64,000 nt of DNA, taken from assembly GCA_964571235.1 (NCBI GenBank), contig CAZNAI010000004.1:248001-312000 (forward strand). Direction: 5' to 3'. Under the pieces are notes generated by a model. That model was not told the DNA's origin and did no database searches. It worked only from the letters and a program-made list of their open reading frames with translations. This DNA comes from JACRAV01 sp964571235 (GTDB taxonomy: Bacteria; Zixibacteria; MSB-5A5; GN15; FEB-12). A program made the translations under genes and the position numbers. Shown here one piece after another: positions 18,079-26,386 of the stretch (positions are counted from its first letter, which is position 1; each line of letters begins with the position of its first letter).

Positions 18079-20097
18079 CTAACGATTCTTGAGAATCTCG
18101 ATCCGGCGGATCGCCGGCTCTATGTCTGGATCATTCGCGGGGGCGTTCTGCACAAACCTGTTGTACTCATTTCGAGCCGAGTCAGATAGACCCTTCTGGT
18201 CGGCTATTCGCGCAAGTACTAAATGGGCCGACGGACTATTCGGCTGGCGCCCCAGAACAACCCGGGCAAGCGAATCAAGCAGTTCGGTTTTCTTCAATCG
18301 AAATGAATAGAGGAGCAGATCGGCGGCAATGTCGTTGTCGGACGGGTATTGCCGGCCGACGATTTGCGCTAACTGAAATGCACTGTCGTCTCTATCAATT
18401 GCCCGATAATATTTGTACAGGCTGACTTGATGCGATTTCACATCGGGATCGAGCCAGAGGCAGGTGTCGATTTGGAATTTCGCATCGGAGATCCGGCCTT
18501 GATTTAGCAGGACTGCCGCCAGTAAAGCGCGTGGCTCTGCCCAAAAGGGCTGGCGCCCCACCAATCGATACAACGACACAAGTGCGTCTTGTATCCGGTT
18601 GGTCGACACCAAATCGCTACACCCGCGCATATTCAAAAAGTCGGGCGACTTTACAGGTAACGACCATTCCCAGGCGTTGGCGCGGTCGAGTTGTTTGCGA
18701 TAAAAATAGGCGTCGCGAAACGACAGGCCGGTGGTGCGATAGTAATGGTCGGTTTGCTCGGCGAATCCGGCGGCGAGAGGATCGGTCCAGTTGATCTTTG
18801 TAAATGTCGGGACCACCGAGAGCGGCGAGAGAACTGTGATCGCGGCGCATGTCAGATAGAATCGGGGCGTGACCTTCTTCATTTGCAGAACCCTCTGCAA
18901 ACAGAACGCGATCGCTATGCCGATCGGGGCGAGATAGGCGGTAAGACGAGGGAAGTCCAGCACAATTCCGTTGATCGGATCGAGCACGCGGATCAGAACT
19001 CGCCCACTAATCACCGCAATCATAATGGTGATCGCGAAGACCTTGTCGTTTTGGGTCTGCAGGCGCACGAATACCAACCAGAGAATCAAGAGCGCCAGCG
19101 GTACAGCGGCCAGAGTCACCTGCATATTGTCCATCACCGCCGACGAAGAAAACAGAGTGTAGCTCACTAGCGGTAGCTTCCCACTCGGCATTATCAAATA
19201 CTGCGCGAGACCGGGTGACGTAGCGGCGATCTTGAAGAGCCAAACAGCGCTCCCCAAAGCGAGCGTTCCGCCGACCGCACCGCCGATTTTCCAGTTACTT
19301 CTGCTTTTGAGCAACGACGCGACGGTCACGCATATCCCTGGCGGAATGAGAAACACACTCTGGATGTGCATAACGCAGGCAACTGCGATCATTCCCCACA
19401 ACGCCGCAAAGTTCAGAATTGTCCTGCGCGAGATGTATCGCCATGCGGCTACCGAAAACCAAATGGTCGAGGCGACAATCACCGGCTCGATCCCAATGTA
19501 CCCGAGAAACATCAGGAACGGCCCGCCAAATACAATTGTCGCCAGCGCGACGATATCGGTTTGCCGCGTACCGCCAATCAATCGAGCGAGGCGTACGGCT
19601 CCGAAAAGCGAAAGGAGAGAGAGTCCGAACGAAAATACACGCCAGGCCCAGACACCAGCGGTGTTGCTTGCTACCCCCAACATTGAGAGCGCCTTGAAAA
19701 GCAGTGTGACGATTCCAATCGTTCCAAATTCATACCAGTGGACAACGACATGTTCCGATTGCGCAATCTGCGCTATTCGCAGATTTCCACCTCCTGCAAC
19801 AAACGAGTCAAAGTGAAAGAGTGCGATGAGAGCAACAATCCCCACAATCGCTATTCCGGTCGCTTTTGGGCTCGCGACCGCTCGCAATATCACGGCGGAA
19901 TTCTTCCAGATATACAAGATCAGCCCTGCTGAAAGGAAACCCCACAAAACGAGATACCAGATCGGCGTGTACTGCCACGCCTTAAGTACCCACAACTCAT
20001 GCCATCCCACTAATCCGGCAACTTGTGTTCCGATTGCGGCCAGAGTCAGAGTGACTACAGCAATGACGGCAAACCTATTCGATTTCTCGCCTGCCAT
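18079..20097 (-). CDS. Polytopic membrane protein, glycosyltransferase-39-like, with TPR tail
   Basis: 672 residues from the ATG at 20097, which has AGGA eight bases upstream and clears recR; an upstream in-frame start at 20130 would overlap recR. Residues ~10-425 hold about ten or more hydrophobic spans. The remainder is soluble and helical with TPR-like pairs (PFWAEPRALLAAVLLNQGRI, SAHLVLARIADQKGLSDSA). The layout resembles oligosaccharyl or mannosyl transferases of the ArnT/PMT superfamily with a periplasmic TPR domain, but the usual acidic motif in the first loop is weak, so the enzymatic role is tentative. A second protein of the same design lies at 48035-50206. Confidence 0.72.
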   Translation of the reverse strand: MAGEKSNRFAVIAVVTLTLAAIGTQVAGLVGWHELWVLKAWQYTPIWYLVLWGFLSAGLILYIWKNSAVILRAVASPKATGIAIVGIVALIALFHFDSFVAGGGNLRIAQIAQSEHVVVHWYEFGTIGIVTLLFKALSMLGVASNTAGVWAWRVFSFGLSLLSLFGAVRLARLIGGTRQTDIVALATIVFGGPFLMFLGYIGIEPVIVASTIWFSVAAWRYISRRTILNFAALWGMIAVACVMHIQSVFLIPPGICVTVASLLKSRSNWKIGGAVGGTLALGSAVWLFKIAATSPGLAQYLIMPSGKLPLVSYTLFSSSAVMDNMQVTLAAVPLALLILWLVFVRLQTQNDKVFAITIMIAVISGRVLIRVLDPINGIVLDFPRLTAYLAPIGIAIAFCLQRVLQMKKVTPRFYLTCAAITVLSPLSVVPTFTKINWTDPLAAGFAEQTDHYYRTTGLSFRDAYFYRKQLDRANAWEWSLPVKSPDFLNMRGCSDLVSTNRIQDALVSLYRLVGRQPFWAEPRALLAAVLLNQGRISDAKFQIDTCLWLDPDVKSHQVSLYKYYRAIDRDDSAFQLAQIVGRQYPSDNDIAADLLLYSFRLKKTELLDSLARVVLGRQPNSPSAHLVLARIADQKGLSDSARNEYNRFVQNAPANDPDIEPAIRRIEILKNR

Positions 20098-20107
20098 GAC
20101 AGGTGTC

Positions 20108-20704
20108 CTAATATTCCTGTCGCCCTTCAAGGGCTCGCGTGAGTGTCACCGAATCGGCATATTCAAGATCGGAGCCAACCGGTAGCCCGCGCGCGATGCG
20201 CGTCACTTTCAGGCCGAGCGGTTTGAGAAGTCGCGACAAGTACGACGCAGTCGCTTCCCCTTCGACATTGGGATTAGTCGCCAGAATAATTTCTGTCACT
20301 TCCGATTCGAGCCGATGCAATAGCTCCTTGATCTTCAGATCATCGGGGCCGATGCCATCAAGCGGCGACAGGCGTCCGCCGAGCACATGAAACAGGCCGT
20401 TAAATCCCTCGGCTTTTTCCAGCGCCGCGACATCCATCGCCTGTTCGACCACACAAATCACATCGCGACGTCTTCGCGGATCGGTGCAGATATTACAGGG
20501 ATCAGTTTCGGAGATATTGTTACAGACAGTGCAGAATCCGACTTTCGATTTTACTTCAATAATCGTTTCGGCCAGTTCCACTGCTTCGTTCTTGGGCATC
20601 TTGAGGATATGAAATGCAAGCCGGGCGGCAGTTTTGCGACCGATCCCCGGAAGTTTGGCCAGCGAGTTGACCAGACGTTCGACTGTATTTGCAGAAGTAA
20701 ACAC
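20108..20704 (-). CDS. recR: Recombination mediator RecR
   Basis: 198 residues, standard length. RecR with RecO/RecF loads RecA onto gapped DNA coated by SSB. Order is canonical: helix-hairpin-helix (LAKLPGIGRKTAARLAFHIL), a zinc finger with C58, C61, C70 and C73, then a Toprim domain (VICVVEQAMDVAALEKA, VTEIILATNPNVEGEATASYL) and a Walker-B-like end (ARGLPVGSDLEYADSVTL). It follows ybaB by six bases, the conserved dnaX-ybaB-recR order. Confidence 0.98.
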   Translation of the reverse strand: MFTSANTVERLVNSLAKLPGIGRKTAARLAFHILKMPKNEAVELAETIIEVKSKVGFCTVCNNISETDPCNICTDPRRRRDVICVVEQAMDVAALEKAEGFNGLFHVLGGRLSPLDGIGPDDLKIKELLHRLESEVTEIILATNPNVEGEATASYLSRLLKPLGLKVTRIARGLPVGSDLEYADSVTLTRALEGRQEY

Positions 20705-20710
20705 AATAAC

Positions 20711-21037
20711 CTAAAAGGGGAGACCCAGCCCCGGTATATTCAGTCCGCCGGTGATCGCCGACATTTGCTCGGCTTGAATTGCTTGCGATTTTTCCTGTGC
20801 TTGTTTCACCGCCGCCAGCACCAGGTCCTGTAGCATTTCGACATCGTCTTTGTTGACCACTTCGGGGTCGATCGTAATCCCGATAACTTCATTCTTGCCG
20901 TTGGCAACTACTTTGACCACGCCACCGCCGGCTGATCCTTCAACTGTCATCTCTTCAAGCTGTTTCTGGATCTCAGCCATTTTCTGTTGCATCTGCTGAA
21001 CCTGGCGCATCATATCGCCCAAGCCACCTTTACCCAT
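20711..21037 (-). CDS. ybaB: YbaB/EbfC family nucleoid-associated protein
   Basis: 108 residues. Family members form dimers that bind DNA and affect nucleoid structure. The N-terminal Gln/Met-rich helix (MMRQVQQMQQKMAEIQKQLEEM), the strand VEGSAGGGVVKVVANGKNEV and the PEVVNKDDVEMLQDLVLAA segment are all present. Its start overlaps the dnaX stop by eight bases, supporting coupled translation. Confidence 0.96.
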   Translation of the reverse strand: MGKGGLGDMMRQVQQMQQKMAEIQKQLEEMTVEGSAGGGVVKVVANGKNEVIGITIDPEVVNKDDVEMLQDLVLAAVKQAQEKSQAIQAEQMSAITGGLNIPGLGLPF

Positions 21038-22742
21038 CGTTTTGCTCCTTTATTCCGGGTTGTCGAGACCCGCTGTCATGCTTTTTTACACCAATAATCT
21101 CACCATCGACCAAATCCATGAGCCTCTTCAGCCGAGGCGATTTGTCGACCAGTTGCCGTGCGTCGGTCGACGACACCGTGTTGGTCGCCTGCTCCGGACG
21201 AGCATAATCTTTTTCCATATCGACATCGAATCGCACGGTCAGGCCGGCTCTAAAATGCTCCCGCAATGTAGTCAAAATCAAGTTCATATTATCCGGCTTG
21301 CCGACCAATTGCCGCGAAACCTCGCCCGATTTGAGGAAGACCAATTGAATCTGATTGTCATTCATCCCGCGCAATTCGGCCATCTTGACCTGCGAGGCCA
21401 GCATCTGGCTCTGACTCCGCAAATGCACCAGGTAGGTTTCCCATCCGGCCTTCACTTGCGCAAAATTAATCGTTCTCAGCGGAGCGAGTGGTTCGGGAGC
21501 TGGTTGATTGGCTACCGGTCGACCCGGCTGGAAACTATCGTTTTTTTTTTGAGTCGAGTTGCCGAACAGCGATGGTTCACCCGATCCGGCGGTCGGCGCG
21601 ACTTGAATATTTCCACTCTTAATAAGCGCGATGACATCTTCAAGGCGCACCGTCGATTCCATCTCGGCCATTTTCACCGCGGCAACATCCAGCACCAGCC
21701 GATGATCCAGCCCTGATTTGAGATCGGTGACAATTTCGCCAGCCATTCGCAATAGCCGTAAAAGATCACCCAGCTCAAAGTTCTCCGATTGCGTCTTGAA
21801 CTCGGCGAATTCCGAACTGCTTAGTTGCACCAAAGTCTCTGCCCCCGGAGTCGAGCGGATAATCATCAGTACGCGCAGATGTTCGATCAATTCGGCGACA
21901 AAGTCAGCCGGATCGACACCTGAATCTACTACCTGGCGGATCAACTCAAGAGTCTTAGCTCTTTCGGAGGCGGCGATGGCGTCGACAAATGCCACCAGCA
22001 ATTGCCGGTCAACCAGTCGCAACGCATTGACTACATCGCCCGCCGAAATCGTATCCCCGCAGAATGCCGCGATCTGATCCAACAGCGAAAGCGCGTCGCG
22101 CACCCCTCCTTCGGCTTTGCGGGCGATCAAGGCCAGCGCGTCATCATCGATCTTGAGATTTTCCTTTTGCGCAATGTTTTTCAAATGCGCCGCCAGATCG
22201 CTGACCGATACACGACGGAAGTCATACCGCTGTGTTCGCGAAAGAATTGTCTCAGGCACCTTCAGCGGTTCGGTGGTCGCAAAAATAAACATGACATGCG
22301 CCGGCGGTTCTTCCAGCGTTTTCAATAGCGCGTCAAACGCCGAGCCCGACAAACGGTGAACTTCGTCGATTATGTAGATTCGCTTCTTACCGCGAGTCGG
22401 CAGGTACCGGACATTCTCGCGCAGAGCACGGATATCATCCACACCGGTATTAGAGGCGGCGTCGACTTCAAGCACATCAAGCGAGGCTCCCGATGTGATT
22501 TCCTGGCAGGCCGGGCACTCGCCGCAGGGAGTCGGTGTCGGGCCGTTCTGGCAATTGACCGCTTTGGCCAAAATTCGCGCGACCGTCGTCTTGCCGGTCC
22601 CACGCGGGCCGCAAAAGAGGTACCCCGAGGCAATTCGGTCATTAGTCAACGCATTGCGCAACGTTCGCGTGACGTGCTCTTGCGCGACCACATCCTCGAA
22701 TGTCTGCGGGCGGTACTTTCGGGCAAAAACGACATAGCTCAT
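21030..22742 (-). CDS. dnaX: DNA polymerase III subunit gamma/tau
   Basis: 570 residues from the ATG at 22742; this start gives the universal opening MSYVVFARKYRPQTFEDVV, so the in-frame start at 22808 is rejected. Clamp-loader ATPase: GPRGTGKT Walker A at 45-52, a zinc site C64/C73/C76/C79, the DEVH box (IIDEVHRLS), TLEEPP and TTEP sensor residues, and the collar domain to ~370. The polymerase-contact tail follows after a low-complexity linker. In that linker the coding strand has ten consecutive A at codons 398-401 (CAA AAA AAA AAC). Either slip direction ends within a few codons, giving a gamma-like product of ~402-410 residues (see findings). Confidence 0.97.
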   Translation of the reverse strand: MSYVVFARKYRPQTFEDVVAQEHVTRTLRNALTNDRIASGYLFCGPRGTGKTTVARILAKAVNCQNGPTPTPCGECPACQEITSGASLDVLEVDAASNTGVDDIRALRENVRYLPTRGKKRIYIIDEVHRLSGSAFDALLKTLEEPPAHVMFIFATTEPLKVPETILSRTQRYDFRRVSVSDLAAHLKNIAQKENLKIDDDALALIARKAEGGVRDALSLLDQIAAFCGDTISAGDVVNALRLVDRQLLVAFVDAIAASERAKTLELIRQVVDSGVDPADFVAELIEHLRVLMIIRSTPGAETLVQLSSSEFAEFKTQSENFELGDLLRLLRMAGEIVTDLKSGLDHRLVLDVAAVKMAEMESTVRLEDVIALIKSGNIQVAPTAGSGEPSLFGNSTQKKNDSFQPGRPVANQPAPEPLAPLRTINFAQVKAGWETYLVHLRSQSQMLASQVKMAELRGMNDNQIQLVFLKSGEVSRQLVGKPDNMNLILTTLREHFRAGLTVRFDVDMEKDYARPEQATNTVSSTDARQLVDKSPRLKRLMDLVDGEIIGVKKHDSGSRQPGIKEQNDG

Positions 22743-22869
22743 GGCCCAACAATATAGAGTCAACCGGTCGCCGGCGGAATCATTATTTGGCAGGTACGGT
22801 CTTGACATTCACCCCCCATTTCGCGTCTGTAGGAAAGAGTACCAAAAGACCAGAGGATCCGCACACTAC

Positions 22870-23466
22870 ATGACCACAATCCCAAAACTCACGGCAAGGA
22901 CTGCCCGGCGCCTGCCGTTATGGATTTTGTTGGTTCTGCTTTTCGGCATGCCCGTCGTCTGGGCGGGCGACTACGATCCCCACCCGGTCTCAAAAGGGAA
23001 ATTCGGCGCTAAGATCGGCATCATGTACTCGTCCAAATTCCGCGTCGACGGTGTCTCCACCGACGCCGACCTGGGAATCTCGTTTGGCGTACTTCTCGAT
23101 TTGCCGGTGGCACGTCGAGGGGTGTCGGGTATTTCGGCCGAACTCCACGATCTCCATATCTACAAGAAGCGAAAGAAAGTGCTCGACCTGTCGGTGCCGG
23201 TCAAATACCGATTTATCTTTGAGGACCGACGCTGGGAATTGCGGCCAATGGCCGCGGCGGGATTTGGGTATATGACCGAGGTCGACGAACTCGAACGAAC
23301 CACGTTTCTCACACTGAAAGCGGGGCTGGAGGCAGTCTTTCATTCAACTACCCGGTATTCGATGATAATCGACGGTCTTGTTTTTGCCGCGCCGAGCGGG
23401 GGGAATGCCGACAATAGAGTGACTTTCGGCCCAACCTTGCTTTTGCGCATCGGATTCATATATTGA
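22870..23466 (+). CDS. Small outer-membrane beta-barrel-like protein (copy 1)
   Basis: 198 residues from the ATG at 22870, chosen because it leads straight into a signal peptide (LPLWILLVLLFGMPVVWA); the open frame upstream to 22741 lacks signal character and overlaps the dnaX start. The mature part is about 175 residues of alternating strands with Gly/aromatic turns (FGAKIGIMYSSKF, WELRPMAAAGFGY, FGPTLLLRIGFIY), typical of an eight- to ten-strand outer-membrane barrel. No known family recognised. It shares layout with the next gene (GAKIG, LRP.A..GFGY, FGPTLLLRIG). Confidence 0.72.
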   Translation: MTTIPKLTARTARRLPLWILLVLLFGMPVVWAGDYDPHPVSKGKFGAKIGIMYSSKFRVDGVSTDADLGISFGVLLDLPVARRGVSGISAELHDLHIYKKRKKVLDLSVPVKYRFIFEDRRWELRPMAAAGFGYMTEVDELERTTFLTLKAGLEAVFHSTTRYSMIIDGLVFAAPSGGNADNRVTFGPTLLLRIGFIY

Positions 23467-23497
23467 CAAAAACGTCTATATATGAATGGAGGGAGTT

Positions 23498-24118
23498 GTG
23501 CGTCAGAGAAATTGGGGCTACCGCGCTCTAACTGCCTGCCTCGCTGTCTTGCTGTGGACTCCGGTATCTGCGGACCAACCGAAAGACCGCAAAATTAACT
23601 GGAAATCACCAAGCGGGGGGGGAGTTCACTCAAAAATAGGAGCGAAGATAGGTGGCATAGGGTCGGGCTCAATATCTGTAAACGGTTTGCATGTAAGCGG
23701 AACGGTGCGAAGTTATAGTTGGGGTGTATATTTTGAAGAAAAAGGGCCACGGCGATTTCAATTCGGCCTGGCGTTTGATGTCCACGATTTTATGCTCGGT
23801 GAAAGCGCAACCCGGCGAAAAAACTTTCTCAATGCGTCTTTGGAGATCAAGTACAGGAAATCTCTACAGATCTCTCGTTTAGAATTACGACCGTGCGCCG
23901 GTGTAGGGGTCGGTTATCTTAAACCCACAGCACTCACTGAGGACGCCTATTTCCTTACTTCCAAGCTCTTCGCAGAAGCAACCTATCATTGGTTTGGGCA
24001 ACACGGGCTCACGATGGAAATAGGTTTGACAGTCTCGCCTATCGGCCGAAGTTCCAAGAGCCACCTTAGAATGAAGACTGGTCCGATGGCTGTCTACCGA
24101 GTGGGGGTGTTTTGGTAG
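23498..24118 (+). CDS. Small outer-membrane beta-barrel-like protein (copy 2)
   Basis: 206 residues from the GTG at 23498. The sequence GGAGGGAG at 23488-23495 is a ribosome site five bases before this GTG; the ATG at 23486 overlaps that site and is unlikely. Signal peptide (YRALTACLAVLLWTPVSA), then a barrel-like mature part matching the upstream gene at SKIGAKIGG, LELRPCAGVGVGYL and the aromatic end AVYRVGVFW. Base composition is less GC-rich than copy 1, so the pair is an old duplication or the second copy was acquired separately. Function unknown. Confidence 0.72.
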   Translation: MRQRNWGYRALTACLAVLLWTPVSADQPKDRKINWKSPSGGGVHSKIGAKIGGIGSGSISVNGLHVSGTVRSYSWGVYFEEKGPRRFQFGLAFDVHDFMLGESATRRKNFLNASLEIKYRKSLQISRLELRPCAGVGVGYLKPTALTEDAYFLTSKLFAEATYHWFGQHGLTMEIGLTVSPIGRSSKSHLRMKTGPMAVYRVGVFW

Positions 24119-24224
24119 GTTGATCGGAAGTAGATTGTCCTTGTCTCTGGGGAGAACAAATGCTATTGTTTCAATCCGGTTGGTGCCCGATTTGCGGACT
24201 GATCGGCGCATGACAATGGAGTTT

Positions 24225-24297
24225 GGGGCAGTAGCTCAGCTGGGAGAGCGCTACGTTCGCAACGTAGAGGCCGTCGGTTCGATCCCGATCTGCTCCA
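24225..24297 (+). tRNA. tRNA-Ala (CGC)
   Basis: A 73-nucleotide cloverleaf. The acceptor GGGGCAG pairs with CTGCTCC and contains the G3:U70 wobble pair, the identity element of alanine tRNA. D-arm TAGCTCAGCTGGGAGAGC, anticodon arm CTACG-TTCGCAA-CGTAG with anticodon CGC (codon GCG), and T-arm GTCGGTTCGATCCCGAT are normal. The 3' CCA is not encoded (A followed by TTT). Confidence 0.97.
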
Positions 24298-24316
24298 TTT
24301 GATTTTGATACTTCAG

Positions 24317-24337
24317 CCCACCCGACGGGTGGGTTTG
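24317..24337 (+). terminator. Terminator-like hairpin after tRNA-Ala
   Basis: Stem CCCACCC / GGGTGGG (24317-24323 and 24327-24333), loop GAC, then TTT. It begins 20 bases after the tRNA. Confidence 0.6.
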
Positions 24338-24436
24338 GTGTCTTTGGGAAGCGGGCAGGCAGGAAGCTTGCCGCGCACAAGAATTGGGAATGTATCTTCT
24401 GACGACGAACTCGATACACGTCAGAATCCGGCCTGG

Positions 24437-24709
<273 letters not shown>

Positions 24710-24712
24710 TTG

Positions 24713-24745
24713 ACACCCCCTGCCAAACGGCGGGGGGTGTTTTTT
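24713..24745 (+). terminator. Rho-independent terminator of the SRP RNA gene
   Basis: Twelve-bp stem ACACCCCCTGCC / GGCGGGGGGTGT (24713-24724 and 24729-24740) with one G-U pair and loop AAAC, followed by a run of T. Confidence 0.9.
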
Positions 24746-24819
24746 GTTGATTTTTGGAATCCTCCGTGTACAATTCGGTCAATGATATGGTATTTGTGAA
24801 CTCAAGTGAGGGAGTAGAT

Positions 24820-24939
24820 ATGATTTCCAAAAGACTGCAAACCGTGGCCGCGATGCCCTGCTGTCGCAAACCGATGACGACAGCCGCTAAGAAAAGCCCG
24901 AAGAAACCGGCCAAGCCGACTACGAAAAAGAAAAAGTAA
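24820..24939 (+). CDS. Very small lysine-rich basic protein
   Basis: 39 residues from the ATG at 24820, supported by GAGGGAG five bases upstream. The first half carries MPCCRKP; the second is a Lys/Pro/Ala tail (KKSPKKPAKPTTKKKK) like the C-termini of histone H1-like and nucleoid proteins. Such tails bind nucleic acid, so a DNA- or RNA-binding role is a guess. It follows the SRP RNA terminator and has its own terminator-like hairpin. A longer in-frame start at 24754 exists but has no ribosome site. Confidence 0.55.
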   Translation: MISKRLQTVAAMPCCRKPMTTAAKKSPKKPAKPTTKKKK

Positions 24940-24946
24940 ATCTTCC

Positions 24947-24970
24947 CCGGGGGGGATCCCCGGCTTTTTT
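24947..24970 (+). terminator. Terminator after the lysine-rich protein
   Basis: Stem CCGGGG / CCCCGG (24947-24952 and 24958-24963) with loop GGGAT, then C and a run of six T. Seven bases after the stop codon. Confidence 0.75.
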
Positions 24971-24984
24971 GACCGCGTGAGAGT

Positions 24985-25010
24985 GCCGTCGGATGGGGAG
25001 ATCCGACGGC
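24985..25010. repeat. Perfect 10-bp inverted repeat
   Basis: Arms GCCGTCGGAT (24985-24994) and ATCCGACGGC (25001-25010), loop GGGGAG. No T tract follows, so it is not an obvious terminator. It belongs to the hairpin-rich surroundings of the orphan gene at 25128-26222. Confidence 0.7.
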
Positions 25011-25060
25011 TTTGATATCTGTGGCTTGGAGTTCAAATAGTAAAGATCTATATTCGATAC

Positions 25061-25078
25061 CCCACAGCTTGCTGTGGG
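25061..25078. repeat. Hairpin with CTTG centre, upstream of orphan gene
   Basis: Arms CCCACAGC (25061-25068) and GCTGTGGG (25071-25078) around TT. The same design with a different stem (CCCAACGC / GCGTTGGG) occurs downstream of the gene at 26277-26294. Confidence 0.65.
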
Positions 25079-25127
25079 ACCGGTAATAGAAAAACGAAGT
25101 TGAATTCCGGATGCATATTTGTCTCGT

Positions 25128-26222
25128 ATGACTAGTCTTTGGCACAATGACTTGGCACGGCGCGGACTAGCGATTCTAATCTTGGCCGTTACCGTAGCAT
25201 CGCCAGTAAGGGCGACTCCGCCCGAAATACCGATCCGCGAAATCAAAGACACAGCCAGATATTTCCACCTCATTCAAAAGACTAGAACTCATAGCTACAT
25301 TCAGCCCTGGGAATGGATTCGCCTAAATTACTGCTGGTACAGACTTTCGACCCCAACAACAGGCGTTCAGGCAAGGGATAGTACGGCGGAGCTATCGCTT
25401 ATCTACCTCCTACCAACTTCTCTGTTGCGCAACGGCACCAGATATGAGGTTGAGTTGAAATTCCTGTTCAGAAAAGAGAGCTGCATCAACGATGACAGCC
25501 TCCTAGCGTTTTGCAACGCGTTGCCATCGATGATTGAGGGAGCAGAGACTTCGAAAGAAGTATCGTTGTTTTTGCAGTTGACACGACCAGACGTCGTGGC
25601 CATCACATACCCCATGATCAAGTGGAGTTCTCAGCGTGACACGCTTATTTCTTGGCTGTCTCCTGACCTGTGTGACCAACACTTCTTCTCATTTCGGAGC
25701 CCCAACATCTTGACCCATTACAAGAAATACTTGGGAAGATGGAACTATCCCCAGACGGAGGAGTTCACAAGGAATACTACAATGCGATATGCGAGTCTCA
25801 TGGGAGATCGCATGTGGGTTTCGTCGGGACCTGGCGTATACGGTGACTTTGAATACTTCGTGTCGTTTGAAGGTGTGTCCGTTGACAATTTCAGACTCAG
25901 GAACGGAAAGGGTTGGCAGAGTTTTGCAGAACTAACTGCCGCCGATTCCCTTGCCCGGGGATTTCTCTCGTCAAATGGGTTTGCCGCTTGCACATTTGAT
26001 ACGTCTGTCGTTACCGGGTACGCAGTGAAACCATTCCGACCTAATCGCGGGTGCACTGCATGCGGCGATACGATTTACATTAGTTATCGATGCGCGTCGA
26101 GTGATGAACCCGTGGTCGTCGGGGTACAACTTATAGACAATTTGAGGCCGGGTTTTGTTGGATTCGTGGATACTTCAAAAGTTCGAGGATGGCTCGAAGA
26201 CCCTCAACGGTCGAAGCGTTGA
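25128..26222 (+). CDS. Secreted protein of unknown function
   Basis: 364 residues from the ATG at 25128 (a TTG nine bases upstream is also open; neither has a good ribosome site). Signal peptide LAILILAVTVASPVRA. No family recognised. The mature protein has no membrane span and contains scattered cysteines, including CTACGD near residue 315, which could form disulfides or a metal site. Codon use differs from the surrounding genes: more AT at third positions and frequent AGA. Together with the hairpin repeats on both sides this suggests a transferred or fast-evolving gene. Function cannot be assigned. Confidence 0.65.
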   Translation: MTSLWHNDLARRGLAILILAVTVASPVRATPPEIPIREIKDTARYFHLIQKTRTHSYIQPWEWIRLNYCWYRLSTPTTGVQARDSTAELSLIYLLPTSLLRNGTRYEVELKFLFRKESCINDDSLLAFCNALPSMIEGAETSKEVSLFLQLTRPDVVAITYPMIKWSSQRDTLISWLSPDLCDQHFFSFRSPNILTHYKKYLGRWNYPQTEEFTRNTTMRYASLMGDRMWVSSGPGVYGDFEYFVSFEGVSVDNFRLRNGKGWQSFAELTAADSLARGFLSSNGFAACTFDTSVVTGYAVKPFRPNRGCTACGDTIYISYRCASSDEPVVVGVQLIDNLRPGFVGFVDTSKVRGWLEDPQRSKR

Positions 26223-26267
26223 GCTCTACTGCGGGTTCAGTTTGTCGGTTCTCCGACTGACCTCCCT

Positions 26268-26341
26268 CCTTGGTGCCCCAACGCTTGCGTTGGGAGTGGA
26301 TTCAGAGAAGAGAGCCCAACCGGAAGGTTGGGTTACCAAGG
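26268..26341. repeat. Three-way-junction inverted-repeat element
   Basis: Outer arms CCTTGGT (26268-26274) and ACCAAGG (26335-26341) enclose two perfect hairpins: CCCAACGC / GCGTTGGG (26277-26284 and 26287-26294) and CCCAACC / GGTTGGG (26315-26321 and 26326-26332) with a GGAA (GNRA) loop. The two inner hairpins share the arm CCCAAC, so alternative pairings are possible. Confidence 0.75.
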
Positions 26342-26386
26342 AAGAAGATGGCGGGTTTTTATGACGAACCCTCCCCACAAGAAGAA

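Noticed and set aside
22741..22869. Extended N-terminus for the first small barrel protein
   Set aside because: It would overlap the dnaX start and put 43 non-hydrophobic residues before the signal peptide.
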